Assembly: GCF_019104745.1 (NCBI RefSeq) | Contig: NZ_JAHRWL010000003.1 | Coordinates: forward strand, 124,001-188,000 | Direction: 5' to 3' | Length of the DNA stretch: 64,000 nucleotides | DNA from: Thalassococcus arenae | GTDB lineage: Bacteria; Pseudomonadota; Alphaproteobacteria; Rhodobacterales; Rhodobacteraceae | Shown: positions 43,069-51,809 of the stretch, piece by piece | Position numbering within the stretch: position 1 is the first letter of the stretch | Layout of the letters: every line of letters begins with the position of its first letter | Made by a program: the position numbers and the translations under genes | The notes under the pieces: model-generated | What the model saw: only the letters and a program-made list of their open reading frames with translations | What the model was told of the DNA's origin: nothing | Database searches by the model: none

Positions 43069-44298
43069 TCAGCCTTTCCACCACCGGCGCGGCTCGACGT
43101 TCTCGGCCAGGGTGATGTCGTGCTCGCGCACGGTGTTGTAGATTTCCTGGTAGGTGTCGATCCCGCCGGCCCAGTTGTTGATCCGCTCGCGCCATTCTTC
43201 CCACAGCTGCGGCTGGAATTCGGGCGAACACATTTCCTCGGCCTTCTTGATCTCGGCGTCCGACAGGCGCGCCAGGCGCACGTTGTTCTGGGCAAAGATC
43301 GTGTCGGGCAGTTGCGGGTCCGAGAAGCCGACGGTGTTGACCAGCGCGGCCTCGTTGGCGGCCTGCACGTAGGCCTGCGCGAAATAGGCCGATTCCATGA
43401 CCGCATCCTGCAGGTCGCCGCCCAGGCCGTCGAAAACGCTGGCCGACATTGCGGTGTGTTCCGTGCCGCAGAAGAAGCGCAGGTCGACGCACTGGCTGAC
43501 CACCGGAGACATGTTGGCATAAGCCACCGCCGACGCCCAGGTTTCGGCGCCGTCGATCAGACCCTGCTTGAGACCGTCCAGGGTTTCCTCCCATGCGATG
43601 GGCGTCGGGTTGAGGTTCAGCGCCTGCATCGCGATCCGGCCCAACTGGGTGCCGGTGACGCGGTTCTTGGTGCCGGCCAGCTGCTCGATCGAGGTCACCA
43701 GCGGCTTGTCCTGCCAGGACAGGCCCAGCTGGATGCCGCGCAGTTCGGCATGGCTGAACAGGAACTTGAGCCCGTGCATCTTTTCGAACGGGTCACGCAG
43801 GATTTCCTGGCTCTTGGGATGATACAGGAAATAATACTGATCGGCCCGGCTGCGGAACATGTAGGCGTAGTCGAGCACGTTCAGATAAGGCGCACCACCG
43901 GCCGAGTTCTGGGTCGAGGCGGCATACATGTCGACGATGCCCTGCTGGGTCTTTTCCACGCAGGACAGCTGATTGCAGATCTGGTTGTTGCCGATGAATT
44001 CGACGCGGATCTCGCCATCCGTCCGCTCTTCCAGATCACGGGCGAAGTCCAGGACGCCGGCGCGTTCGATCAGCAGGTTCTGCGGATTGAAGCCCGCGGC
44101 GCCGAACTTCAGCGTGTGTTTGGGCTCTTTCGAAAACCGCTTCTGATAGGTCGATTCTGCCGCCTGGGCCAGGTTCGCCGCGGTCATCGCGCCGCCCAGT
44201 GCGCCCGCCGCCAGCAGCGTCGAGCTCATCCCGTAAGTTCCGGCAATCCTGAAAAAATCTCTCCGCGAGACGCCGCGGATCCGGTCATATACGCCCAT
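43069..44298 (-). CDS. dctP: TRAP transporter substrate-binding protein (DctP type, Tat-exported)
   Basis: A 409-residue periplasmic DctP-family protein. The N-terminal Ser-Arg-Arg-Asp-Phe-Phe-Arg motif followed by a hydrophobic stretch is a clear Tat signal, ending near Ala-Gln-Ala. The mature protein has the family arginine region and several Cys residues. Start 44298 has CGGGAGGAAA upstream. It is transcribed divergently from the GMC oxidoreductase across a palindrome-rich region. Confidence 0.93.
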   Translation of the reverse strand: MGVYDRIRGVSRRDFFRIAGTYGMSSTLLAAGALGGAMTAANLAQAAESTYQKRFSKEPKHTLKFGAAGFNPQNLLIERAGVLDFARDLEERTDGEIRVEFIGNNQICNQLSCVEKTQQGIVDMYAASTQNSAGGAPYLNVLDYAYMFRSRADQYYFLYHPKSQEILRDPFEKMHGLKFLFSHAELRGIQLGLSWQDKPLVTSIEQLAGTKNRVTGTQLGRIAMQALNLNPTPIAWEETLDGLKQGLIDGAETWASAVAYANMSPVVSQCVDLRFFCGTEHTAMSASVFDGLGGDLQDAVMESAYFAQAYVQAANEAALVNTVGFSDPQLPDTIFAQNNVRLARLSDAEIKKAEEMCSPEFQPQLWEEWRERINNWAGGIDTYQEIYNTVREHDITLAENVEPRRWWKG

Positions 44299-44323
44299 TG
44301 TTTCCTCCCGTTTGCGCATTTAT

Positions 44324-44384
44324 TGAGACGTTTTGTTTCAAAAAAGCCTAGAACAGACTGCGCTTTCTGCATAGGCTTTTTTGA
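44324..44384. promoter_or_regulatory. Overlapping inverted repeats between dctP and GMC oxidoreductase gene
   Basis: Two palindromes overlap. TGAGAC-N5-GTTTCA (44324-44340, one mismatch) resembles an IclR-type operator. TCAAAAAAGCCTA (44338-44350) and TAGGCTTTTTTGA (44372-44384) are perfect 13-bp arms with a 21-nt spacer that itself contains CAGA and TCTG. The region controls two divergent promoters and is a likely target of the IclR protein encoded beyond the TRAP genes. Confidence 0.6.
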
Positions 44385-44403
44385 GTCTAGAGGAAAAAGA
44401 CCT

Positions 44404-45999
44404 GTGGAAGCGGATTTCATCATCATCGGCGCCGGGTCGGCGGGCTGTGTCGTCGCCAATCGTCTGAGCGCGCAGCCCGACACCAAAGTCGTCCTGCTCG
44501 AGGCGGGCGGACGCGACAGCAATCCGTGGATTCACATCCCGGTCGGCTATTTCAAGACGATGCACAATCCCAGCGTGGACTGGTGCTACAAGACCGAACC
44601 CGATCCCGGCCTGAACGGGCGGTCGATCGACTGGCCGCGCGGCAAGGTCCTGGGCGGATCGTCGTCGCTGAACGGGTTGCTCTATGTGCGCGGGCAGCCT
44701 CAGGATTACGACCGCTGGCGCCAGATGGGCAACGAAGGCTGGGGCTGGGACGACGTGCTGCCGCTGTTCAAGCGGGCCGAAAACAACGAACGCGGCGCCG
44801 ATGCCTATCATGGCGACCAGGGGCCGCTGGCAGTGTCGAACATGCGCATCCAGCGCCCGATCTGCGATGCCTGGGTCGCGGCGGCGCAGGCGGCGGGCTA
44901 TCCGTTCAATCCCGACTACAACGGCGCCGAACAGGAAGGCGTGGGTTACTTCCAGCTGACCACCCGCAACGGTCGCCGTTGCAGCACGGCAGTCGCCTAT
45001 CTCAATCCGGCTCGCAAGCGCCCCAACCTTCAAATCGTGACGCGGGCGCTGGTGACCGGGATCGAATTCGACGGCAAGCGGGCGGTCGCGGTGCATTACC
45101 GCGATCCCGGCGGCACGATCCACACGGTGCGGGCACGGCGCGAGATCGTGCTGTGCGGCGGTGCCATCAACTCGCCACAGGTGTTGATGCTGTCGGGGAT
45201 CGGCGATGCCGACCACTTGAAGGACAACGGCATCGCCCCGCGCCACCACCTGCCTGGCGTCGGCCGGAACCTGCAGGATCACCTGCAGGCACGACTGGTC
45301 TTCAAATGCAACGAACCGACGCTGAACGACGAGGTGCGCAGCCTGCTGAACCAGGCGCGGATCGCCTTGAAATACGCGCTTTTCCGGGCCGGGCCGATGA
45401 CCATGGCCGCAAGCCTGGCCACCGGGTTCCTGAAAACGCGGCCCGATATCGAAACTCCGGACATCCAGTTTCACGTCCAGCCCTGGTCGGCCGACAGCCC
45501 CGGCGAAGGCGTGCACCCGTTTTCGGCCTTCACGATGTCGGTCTGTCAACTGCGCCCCGAAAGCCGGGGCGAGATCCGGCTGGACGGCAACGATCCGGCG
45601 AAATACCCCAAGATCGTTCCGCGCTACCTGTCGACCGAAACCGATTGCCGGACAATCGTCGACGGCGTCAGGATCGCGCGACGCATCGCCCGACACGCGC
45701 CGCTGACCAGCAAGATCTCGGAGTCCTTCCGACCGACCAACGATCTGGATATCGACGATTACGAAGGCACGCTGGACTGGGCGCGCAACAATTCGGTGTC
45801 GATCTATCACCCGACGGGCACCTGCAAGATGGGCAGCGGCGCGGATGCGGTGGTCGATGCGCGCTTGCGCGTCCACGGGATCCAGGGGCTTCGGGTAGCG
45901 GATTGCTCGATCATGCCGGAAATCGTTTCGGGCAACACCAACGCGCCGGCGATCATGATCGGCGAAAAGATGTCGGATCTGATCCTGAGCGAGATATAG
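44404..45999 (+). CDS. GMC-family FAD oxidoreductase (choline/alcohol dehydrogenase-like)
   Basis: A 531-residue glucose-methanol-choline oxidoreductase. The N-terminal FAD motif is Gly-Ala-Gly-Ser-Ala-Gly, the second GMC signature is Gly-Ala-Ile-Asn-Ser-Pro, and the C-terminus has Tyr-His-Pro-Thr-Gly-Thr-Cys-Lys-Met-Gly with the catalytic His and the Asn-Thr-Asn-Ala-Pro motif. It oxidises an alcohol group of an unidentified substrate, likely that brought in by the neighbouring TRAP system. The start is GTG at 44404 behind AGAGGA; the frame is open far upstream but crosses the operator region and the dctP gene. Confidence 0.9.
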   Translation: MEADFIIIGAGSAGCVVANRLSAQPDTKVVLLEAGGRDSNPWIHIPVGYFKTMHNPSVDWCYKTEPDPGLNGRSIDWPRGKVLGGSSSLNGLLYVRGQPQDYDRWRQMGNEGWGWDDVLPLFKRAENNERGADAYHGDQGPLAVSNMRIQRPICDAWVAAAQAAGYPFNPDYNGAEQEGVGYFQLTTRNGRRCSTAVAYLNPARKRPNLQIVTRALVTGIEFDGKRAVAVHYRDPGGTIHTVRARREIVLCGGAINSPQVLMLSGIGDADHLKDNGIAPRHHLPGVGRNLQDHLQARLVFKCNEPTLNDEVRSLLNQARIALKYALFRAGPMTMAASLATGFLKTRPDIETPDIQFHVQPWSADSPGEGVHPFSAFTMSVCQLRPESRGEIRLDGNDPAKYPKIVPRYLSTETDCRTIVDGVRIARRIARHAPLTSKISESFRPTNDLDIDDYEGTLDWARNNSVSIYHPTGTCKMGSGADAVVDARLRVHGIQGLRVADCSIMPEIVSGNTNAPAIMIGEKMSDLILSEI

Positions 46000-46097
46000 T
46001 CGCCGATCCCGCCGGTACGGCGCGCGGGTTTGCGACACGTCAAGGCATGGCCCGATCCGGTCGCTGTATTGGAGCGACGAGAAACGGAGTCGCCACC

Positions 46098-47240
46098 ATG
46101 CCCCTGCGGACCAAATGCCTTGCCGCCGTTCTTCTGATCGCGCTTTCTGCGCTTGCTCGGCCCGGCGCGGCCGATCCGGTTCGGGACCGGCTGGAGACGT
46201 TCCTCGAAACCACCGCCGCACCGGGCGTTTCAGTCGCGTGGCGCACGGCACAGGACGCGAGCGCCATCGCCCTGGGAATGGCCGACCCGGACCGCGACAC
46301 GGCGCTGACACCCGAACACCGGTTCCTCGCCGCCAGCATCGGCAAGACCTTTGTCGCCGCCGAAGCCATCTGGCTCGCCAGCGAAGGCGCTCTGGACCTG
46401 GATGCGCCGGTGGCGGCGCTGCTTGGCTCGAATGCCTGGTTCGCCAGCGTGCCGAACGCCGACGCGATCACGCCGCGCCATCTGCTGACCCATTCCGCCG
46501 GACTGGCCGACCATGTCGACGCGCCGGAGTTCGGCGCGATGGTACTGGCCAGTCGCAACGGCGATGTGCCGGCCCCCGAGGACCTGATCGCGCTGATCTC
46601 GAACCGGCCGCCCTTGTTCGACGCGGGCGCCGGCTGGGCCTATTCCGATTCCGGCTATCTGATCGTCGCGCGCGCGATCGAAATGGCCGGCGGCCGCGCC
46701 TGGAGCGCTGCCGTGCAGGCGCGGTTTCTCGATCCGTTGGGTCTGGACGACACGCTCCTGTCGGACCGTCCCGATCTGCCCGGTCTCGCCATCGGATACA
46801 CGGCGGCCGAGAACCCGTTCGGCCTGTCGCCGCGGCTGGCCGACGAAACCGGCGCGCTGGTCTGGAACCCGGCCATCGAAGGCGCGGGCGGCGGCTTTGC
46901 CACCACGCCGTCCGACCTTGTCCGATGGGGCGCGGCGTTGTATTCCGGTGCGGCCTTGCCGAAAGGCGGGCTGGACATCCTGCTGGACACCGTTCCGGTG
47001 GGGTCCGACCGTCCGGGCGTATCCTACGGCTTCGGCGTCAGCGTGATCGAAGGCGGTCCGCTTGGCCCGTCCTGGGGCCATGCCGGGTGGATCCCCGGCT
47101 ACGTCTCTTCGCTGCGGCACTACCCGGACCATGGCCTGACGGTGGCGATCATGGTCAACAGCGATGACGGGATGCTCGGGCCGGGCTCCCCCTTCATGGC
47201 CCTGGAATCCGATCTCGCCCGGATGCTGACCGGGCGCTGA
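46098..47240 (+). CDS. Serine hydrolase of the beta-lactamase / class C family
   Basis: A 380-residue secreted protein: signal peptide with Ala-Leu-Ala-Arg-Pro-Gly-Ala-Ala, Ser-Ile-Gly-Lys as the Ser-x-x-Lys nucleophile motif, Tyr-Ser-Asp-Ser-Gly-Tyr in place of Tyr-x-Asn, and His-Ala-Gly-Trp in place of Lys-Thr-Gly. These variants are usual for esterase or D-aminopeptidase relatives rather than true beta-lactamases. It lies 98 bp after the GMC gene in the same direction. The substrate is unknown. Confidence 0.85.
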   Translation: MPLRTKCLAAVLLIALSALARPGAADPVRDRLETFLETTAAPGVSVAWRTAQDASAIALGMADPDRDTALTPEHRFLAASIGKTFVAAEAIWLASEGALDLDAPVAALLGSNAWFASVPNADAITPRHLLTHSAGLADHVDAPEFGAMVLASRNGDVPAPEDLIALISNRPPLFDAGAGWAYSDSGYLIVARAIEMAGGRAWSAAVQARFLDPLGLDDTLLSDRPDLPGLAIGYTAAENPFGLSPRLADETGALVWNPAIEGAGGGFATTPSDLVRWGAALYSGAALPKGGLDILLDTVPVGSDRPGVSYGFGVSVIEGGPLGPSWGHAGWIPGYVSSLRHYPDHGLTVAIMVNSDDGMLGPGSPFMALESDLARMLTGR

Positions 47241-47302
47241 CCAGCCTTGCCCTTGCCCGCCCCTGTGCCCAAAGTGCCGCAAGACGGAAAAGGAGTTGCA
47301 AG

Positions 47303-48106
47303 ATGGCGGACACCTGGACGGTGCACGCGGTGAAATACGCCGAACGCAACAGCCGCACGCGGGCCGACAGCTTCATCTTCGATGACCACCCGGCGGCGCC
47401 GCACGGCATGGATTACTTCGTCTGGCTGCTGGACGACGGCAGGCGGCGGATCGTGGTCGATACCGGCTATGACACGGCCGAGGCCGCGCGGCGCGACCGG
47501 CCGATCCTGCGCGACCCGGTGCAGGCGCTCGGTGCCCTGGGCGTCGAGGCCGAGACGGTCGACACCGTCATCATCACCCATCTGCATTACGACCATGCCG
47601 GCGGGCTGGACCGCTATCCCAACGCGACCTTCCACCTTCAGGCTGCCGAGATGGCCTTTGCCACCGGGCCCTGCATGTGCCACGACACGCTGCAGATGCC
47701 GTTCACGGTCGACCATGTCTGCCAGATGGTGCGCCATGTCTATTCCGGGCGCGTGGTGTTCCATGACGGGGCGGGCGAAGTCGCGCCGGGGGTGCGGGTG
47801 CATTGCGTGGGCGGACATTCACGCGGGCTGCAGGTCGTCGAGGTCATGACCGACCATGGTCCGCTTTGCTTGGCTTCGGACGCCACGCATTACTACGAGA
47901 ATTTCCTGTCCGGCAAACCCTTCCCCATCGTCGTCGATACCGCCGAGATGCTGGCCGGTTTCGACACGCTGGTCCGCCTGGGCCGAGGTGCCGACCGCGT
48001 GATCCCCGGCCACGATCCGCTGGTGCGGGATCTGTTCCCGAGGCACGAACGGGTGGATTTCGCCTGGCGTCTGGACATGGGCCCGAAACGGCCCGTGACC
48101 GGCTGA
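47303..48106 (+). CDS. Metallo-beta-lactamase fold hydrolase (N-acyl homoserine lactonase-like)
   Basis: A 267-residue MBL-fold enzyme with the zinc motif Thr-His-Leu-His-Tyr-Asp-His-Ala-Gly-Gly, a Gly-Gly-His further on, Ala-Ser-Asp-Ala and Pro-Gly-His-Asp. This arrangement matches AHL lactonase-like proteins, which may open quorum-signal lactones or other cyclic esters. It is preceded by AAGGAG. Its stop is 3 nt from the convergent ubiX gene. The actual substrate needs assay. Confidence 0.85.
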   Translation: MADTWTVHAVKYAERNSRTRADSFIFDDHPAAPHGMDYFVWLLDDGRRRIVVDTGYDTAEAARRDRPILRDPVQALGALGVEAETVDTVIITHLHYDHAGGLDRYPNATFHLQAAEMAFATGPCMCHDTLQMPFTVDHVCQMVRHVYSGRVVFHDGAGEVAPGVRVHCVGGHSRGLQVVEVMTDHGPLCLASDATHYYENFLSGKPFPIVVDTAEMLAGFDTLVRLGRGADRVIPGHDPLVRDLFPRHERVDFAWRLDMGPKRPVTG

Positions 48107-48109
48107 CCG

Positions 48110-48679
48110 TCAGCCCTCGGCCTGCCAGGCCTGTGCGGTCTGCGGTGCGATCCGCAGCAGATCGACCGCGCGGGCGGCGATCTGGCGGCAGATGGCCTGC
48201 GTGGTTTCGGGCCGCAGGTAAAAAGCCGGCACCGGCGGCAGCACCACGGCACCCATCTCGGTCACGGCGGTCATGTTGCGCAGATGCGCCAGCGTCAGCG
48301 GCGCCTCGCGCGCCAGCAGGATCAGCTTGCGCCGTTCCTTGAGCTGCACGCCGGCGGCACGCGTCAACAGGTTGTCGTCCAGCCCGGACGCGATCGCCGC
48401 AAGCGACCGCATGGAACAGGGCGCGACGATCATGCCGGCCACGGGATGCGAACCGGACGCGATGGTGGCGCCCAGGTCGCGGATGTCATGCACCCTGTCG
48501 GCCAGTGCAGCCAGTTCGGCAAAGGCCCTTTCGCCGACTTCGTGGGCCAGCGTGCGTTCCGCCATGGGCGACACGGTCAGGTCGACGGCGATGCCCGTGT
48601 CATGCAACAGCCGTGCGGCTTCGACCGCCAGCGCCGCGCCCGACGCGCCAGAGACACCCAGGATCACGCGCGGTGTCAT
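48110..48679 (-). CDS. ubiX: UbiX, flavin prenyltransferase
   Basis: A 189-residue UbiX/Pad1 protein: N-terminal Gly-Val-Ser-Gly-Ala-Ser-Gly-Ala flavin-binding motif and Ala-Pro-Cys-Ser-Met-Arg-Ser. UbiX makes prenylated FMN, the cofactor of UbiD. The ATG at 48679 overlaps the ubiD stop by 4 nt, so the pair is made together. In this place UbiX serves the decarboxylation step of ubiquinone synthesis. Confidence 0.93.
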   Translation of the reverse strand: MTPRVILGVSGASGAALAVEAARLLHDTGIAVDLTVSPMAERTLAHEVGERAFAELAALADRVHDIRDLGATIASGSHPVAGMIVAPCSMRSLAAIASGLDDNLLTRAAGVQLKERRKLILLAREAPLTLAHLRNMTAVTEMGAVVLPPVPAFYLRPETTQAICRQIAARAVDLLRIAPQTAQAWQAEG

Positions 48680-50172
48680 TCCGCCGCCTTCCGCCACGCC
48701 GCGTCCAGCAGGGCCGCGGCCCGTGCTTCGTGCGCCGGGTCCGGCGCCATGACCTGCCCCCAGGCGCGGTCGGTCTCGGCGCCGATCTTGGTGGTCGCGT
48801 CCAGCCCCAGTTTGCCCGACAACCCTTCGCGGGCCGAGGCGAAGTCGAGGTAGTCCATCGGCGTGTCCGACAACTGCACCAGGTCGCGGCCCGGATCCAT
48901 CCGGGTGGAAACCGCCCACATCACGTCGTCCCAGGATCGCACGTCGATGTCGTCATCCACCACGACGATCATCTTGGTGTAGCTGAATTGCGGCAGCATC
49001 CCCCATAGCGCCATCATCACCCGCCGCGCCTGGCCCGGGTAACGCTTGTCGATCGACACGATCGCGACGCGGTAGGAACAGGCGGCGGGCGGCAGCCAGA
49101 GATCGCGGATTTCGGGGATCTGGCCCCGGATCAGCGGCAGCGACAGGCGGTTGAACACCTCGCCGATCACCGACGGTTCGTCGGGTGGACGCCCGGTGGC
49201 GGTGGACAGGTACAGCGGGTCGCGGCGATGGGTGATCGCGCTGACACGCATCACCGGAAAGTTCTCGACCGCGTTATAGTATCCGGTGTGGTCGCCGAAC
49301 GGGCCCTCGGGCGCGACCTCGCCCGGGTGGACCCAGCCTTCGACCACGATCTCGGCCCTTGCCGGCACCATCAGCGGGACGGTCCGCGCCGGCACCAGTT
49401 CGGCCCGGGTGCCGCGCAACACGCCGCTGAAAGACAGCTCCGACACCGTCTCGGGCAATGGCAGAGCGGCCGACAGCAGCAGCGCCGGATCGGCACCAAG
49501 CGCCAGGGCGACCGGCATCGCCGCGGCCGCGCGCGCCCAGGTTCGGGCATGGGCCGCGCCGCCGCGATGCGCCAGCCAGCGCAGGATCAGCCGGTCGGCT
49601 CCCAGAACCTGCGCGCGGTAGACACCCAGGTTGTAGACATGCGCGGCGCCGGGATCGGTGCCATGCGCGCGGGTCATCACCACGGGCCAGGTGATCAGCG
49701 GACCGGCATCGCCGGGCCAGGGCGTCTGGACCGGCAGCGCGGTCAGGTCGGTCTCGGCCATGACCTCCTGCACGGGGGCGCGGCGCAACACCTGCGGCCG
49801 GGTCGCCAGCGCCGCCTTGAGCATCGGCCAACGCGCCAGTGCATCCCGCAAACCGCCGACCGGCGCAGGCGTGCGCAGCGCGGCCAGGAAGGCGCCCAGG
49901 TCGTCGATCTCGTCCGGGCTTCGCCCAAGGCCCGCGGCGACCCGCGTCCGGGTTCCGAACAGGTTGGCGACGACCGGCATTCCGGCGCGCCTGTCGCCCT
50001 GCCGCGCCGCGTCGAATCGCAGGGCCGGGCCGCCACGGCGCAGCGCGGCCATCTGCACGGCGGTCATCTCGTGCTTCAGATCCACGGGGTCGGAGAGGCG
50101 CAGCAGGTCGCCTTGGCTGTCCAGCCAGCCCAGGAAGGCGCGCAGATCGGGAAAGGCGGGCAGATGGCGCAT
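48676..50172 (-). CDS. ubiD: UbiD, prenylated-FMN-dependent decarboxylase
   Basis: A 498-residue UbiD-family decarboxylase with the characteristic Glu-Gly-Pro-Phe-Gly-Asp-His-Thr-Gly-Tyr-Tyr motif. The probable reaction is decarboxylation of 3-polyprenyl-4-hydroxybenzoate. The length equals that of E. coli UbiD. It diverges from ubiT; the only clear control element in the 117-bp gap is a perfect FNR/Nnr-type box 52 nt from this start codon. Confidence 0.92.
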   Translation of the reverse strand: MRHLPAFPDLRAFLGWLDSQGDLLRLSDPVDLKHEMTAVQMAALRRGGPALRFDAARQGDRRAGMPVVANLFGTRTRVAAGLGRSPDEIDDLGAFLAALRTPAPVGGLRDALARWPMLKAALATRPQVLRRAPVQEVMAETDLTALPVQTPWPGDAGPLITWPVVMTRAHGTDPGAAHVYNLGVYRAQVLGADRLILRWLAHRGGAAHARTWARAAAAMPVALALGADPALLLSAALPLPETVSELSFSGVLRGTRAELVPARTVPLMVPARAEIVVEGWVHPGEVAPEGPFGDHTGYYNAVENFPVMRVSAITHRRDPLYLSTATGRPPDEPSVIGEVFNRLSLPLIRGQIPEIRDLWLPPAACSYRVAIVSIDKRYPGQARRVMMALWGMLPQFSYTKMIVVVDDDIDVRSWDDVMWAVSTRMDPGRDLVQLSDTPMDYLDFASAREGLSGKLGLDATTKIGAETDRAWGQVMAPDPAHEARAAALLDAAWRKAAE

Positions 50173-50223
50173 GGCGGCCTCCGAAAGACACGACCCGCTC
50201 TATCAGCGCAAAAGCGCAATCCG

Positions 50224-50239
50224 TTTGACTATAGTCAAA
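50224..50239. promoter_or_regulatory. FNR/Nnr-type box shared by ubiD-ubiX and ubiTUV
   Basis: TTTGACTATAGTCAAA is a perfect 16-bp palindrome containing TTGAC-N4-GTCAA (50225-50238). It lies 52 nt from the ubiD start and 51 nt from the ubiT start, almost exactly midway between the divergent genes. Confidence 0.85.
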
Positions 50240-50289
50240 TGCGGCAGCGCGGCAGCGGCGTATGCCTTCGGCAATTCAGCGAGAGCGCC

Positions 50290-50832
50290 ATGCCGACGTC
50301 CCTGCCAGAGTTTCCCCGCGCGGTTCAACGCCTGATACGACCCCTGCCCCTGTTGCCGCTGTCGCGGCTTCTGACCGGGCTCAGCCGCCGGGTGGCGCGA
50401 CGCCATCCCGGGCTGTTCGCGCGGCTTGGGCCGCATGCGAAGGCACGCTTCCTGCTGGTGCTGACCGATCAACTCTTCCGACTGTTGCTGGAGCCCCTGC
50501 CTCAAGCGCCGCGCATCACCGCGTTGCGTCCCGCCGCCACGCCTGCGCATGACGCCTGCATAACCGGTCCGACGGCGGCGTTTCTCGGCATGATGCACGG
50601 CACGCTGGACGGCGATGCGCTGTTCTTCTCGCGCGACCTCGCGGTCGAGGGCGACACGGCCGCGGTGCTGGCCTTGCGCAACGCGCTGGACGATGCCGAA
50701 CTGGACCTGTCCGAGGAAATCGGTCTGACCGGACGTCCGGGACAGCTCTTGCGTGCGGCCTTCGGCGCGGTCGAACGCGGCACCGGCCTGCCCCTGCGAC
50801 GCCACGTCCCCAGCCAAGGACCCCTGTCATGA
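50290..50832 (+). CDS. ubiT: UbiT, SCP2-domain accessory factor of anaerobic ubiquinone synthesis
   Basis: A 180-residue SCP2 (sterol carrier-like) protein; the Ile-Thr-Gly-Pro-Thr-Ala-Ala-Phe-Leu and Leu-Phe-Phe-Ser-Arg-Asp-Leu segments are typical of UbiT (YhbT). UbiT binds prenylated quinone intermediates for the oxygen-independent pathway. It is the first gene of ubiTUV, with its stop overlapping the ubiU ATG. The start at 50290 is the only good ATG after the FNR-type box. Confidence 0.88.
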   Translation: MPTSLPEFPRAVQRLIRPLPLLPLSRLLTGLSRRVARRHPGLFARLGPHAKARFLLVLTDQLFRLLLEPLPQAPRITALRPAATPAHDACITGPTAAFLGMMHGTLDGDALFFSRDLAVEGDTAAVLALRNALDDAELDLSEEIGLTGRPGQLLRAAFGAVERGTGLPLRRHVPSQGPLS

Positions 50833-51809
50833 TGGAACTGGTCTGCCCCGCCGGCACGCCCGCCGCGCTGCGCACCGCCGTGACGGCCGGTGCGCAGGCG
50901 GTCTATTGCGGCTTTGCCGACGAAACCAACGCCCGCAACTTTCCGGGGCTGAATTTCAGCCGCGCCGAACTGGACGAGGCGATCGACTTTGCCCATACTC
51001 GCGGTGCCAAGGTGCTGGTGGCGATCAACACCTTTCCCCGCGCCGGTGCCGAAACGCTGTGGCACCAGGCGGTCGCCGATGCCGATACGCTGGGTGCGGA
51101 TGCGGTGATCCTGGCCGATCTTGGCCTGATCGCCTACGCCGCCGACCGCCATCCCGACCTGCGCCGCCACCTGTCCGTGCAGGCCGCCGCCGCCAACCCC
51201 GATGCGGTCAACTTTTATGCCGACACGTTCGGCATCCGCCGCGTGGTTCTGCCGCGGGTCCTGACGGTCGACGAGATCCGCGCGATCAATTCCGAGATCG
51301 ACATCGAGACCGAGGTTTTCGTGTTCGGCGGGCTGTGCGTCATGGCCGAAGGGCGTTGTTCGCTGTCGTCCTACGCCACCGGCCTGTCGCCCAACATGAA
51401 TGGCGTCTGTTCGCCCGCCAGTCACGTGGCCTATGCCGAGGAAGGCCCGGAACTGGTCGCCCGGCTGGGCGGTTTCACCATTCATCGCACCCCCAGAGAC
51501 CGGTCTGCGCCCTACCCGACCTTGTGCAAGGGCTGTTTCACGTCGGGGCCGCAGACCGGTCATGTATTCGAAGACCCGGTTAGCCTGGATGCGACCGACC
51601 TGATCCCGGCGCTGGCCAAGGCGGGCGTCACCGCTCTCAAGATCGAGGGCCGCCAGCGCAGCCGGGCCTATGTGGAAAAGGTCGTGCGCGCCTTCCGAAC
51701 AGCGGTCGAGGCCGAAGCGCGTGGCGATGCCCCGCCCAAGGCGGCGCTGGCCGCGCTGGCCGAAGGGCAGGCCGCCACGACCGGCGCATATGCCAAGATC
51801 TGGAGATGA
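50829..51809 (+). CDS. ubiU: UbiU, U32-family Fe-S hydroxylase component
   Basis: A 326-residue peptidase-U32-like protein. The four cluster cysteines are present at 170, 177, 194 and 233; the spacing matches E. coli UbiU (169, 176, 193, 232). UbiU with UbiV hydroxylates the ubiquinone ring without oxygen, using prephenate as oxygen donor in E. coli. The ATG overlaps the ubiT stop and the stop overlaps the ubiV ATG. Confidence 0.95.
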   Translation: MMELVCPAGTPAALRTAVTAGAQAVYCGFADETNARNFPGLNFSRAELDEAIDFAHTRGAKVLVAINTFPRAGAETLWHQAVADADTLGADAVILADLGLIAYAADRHPDLRRHLSVQAAAANPDAVNFYADTFGIRRVVLPRVLTVDEIRAINSEIDIETEVFVFGGLCVMAEGRCSLSSYATGLSPNMNGVCSPASHVAYAEEGPELVARLGGFTIHRTPRDRSAPYPTLCKGCFTSGPQTGHVFEDPVSLDATDLIPALAKAGVTALKIEGRQRSRAYVEKVVRAFRTAVEAEARGDAPPKAALAALAEGQAATTGAYAKIWR

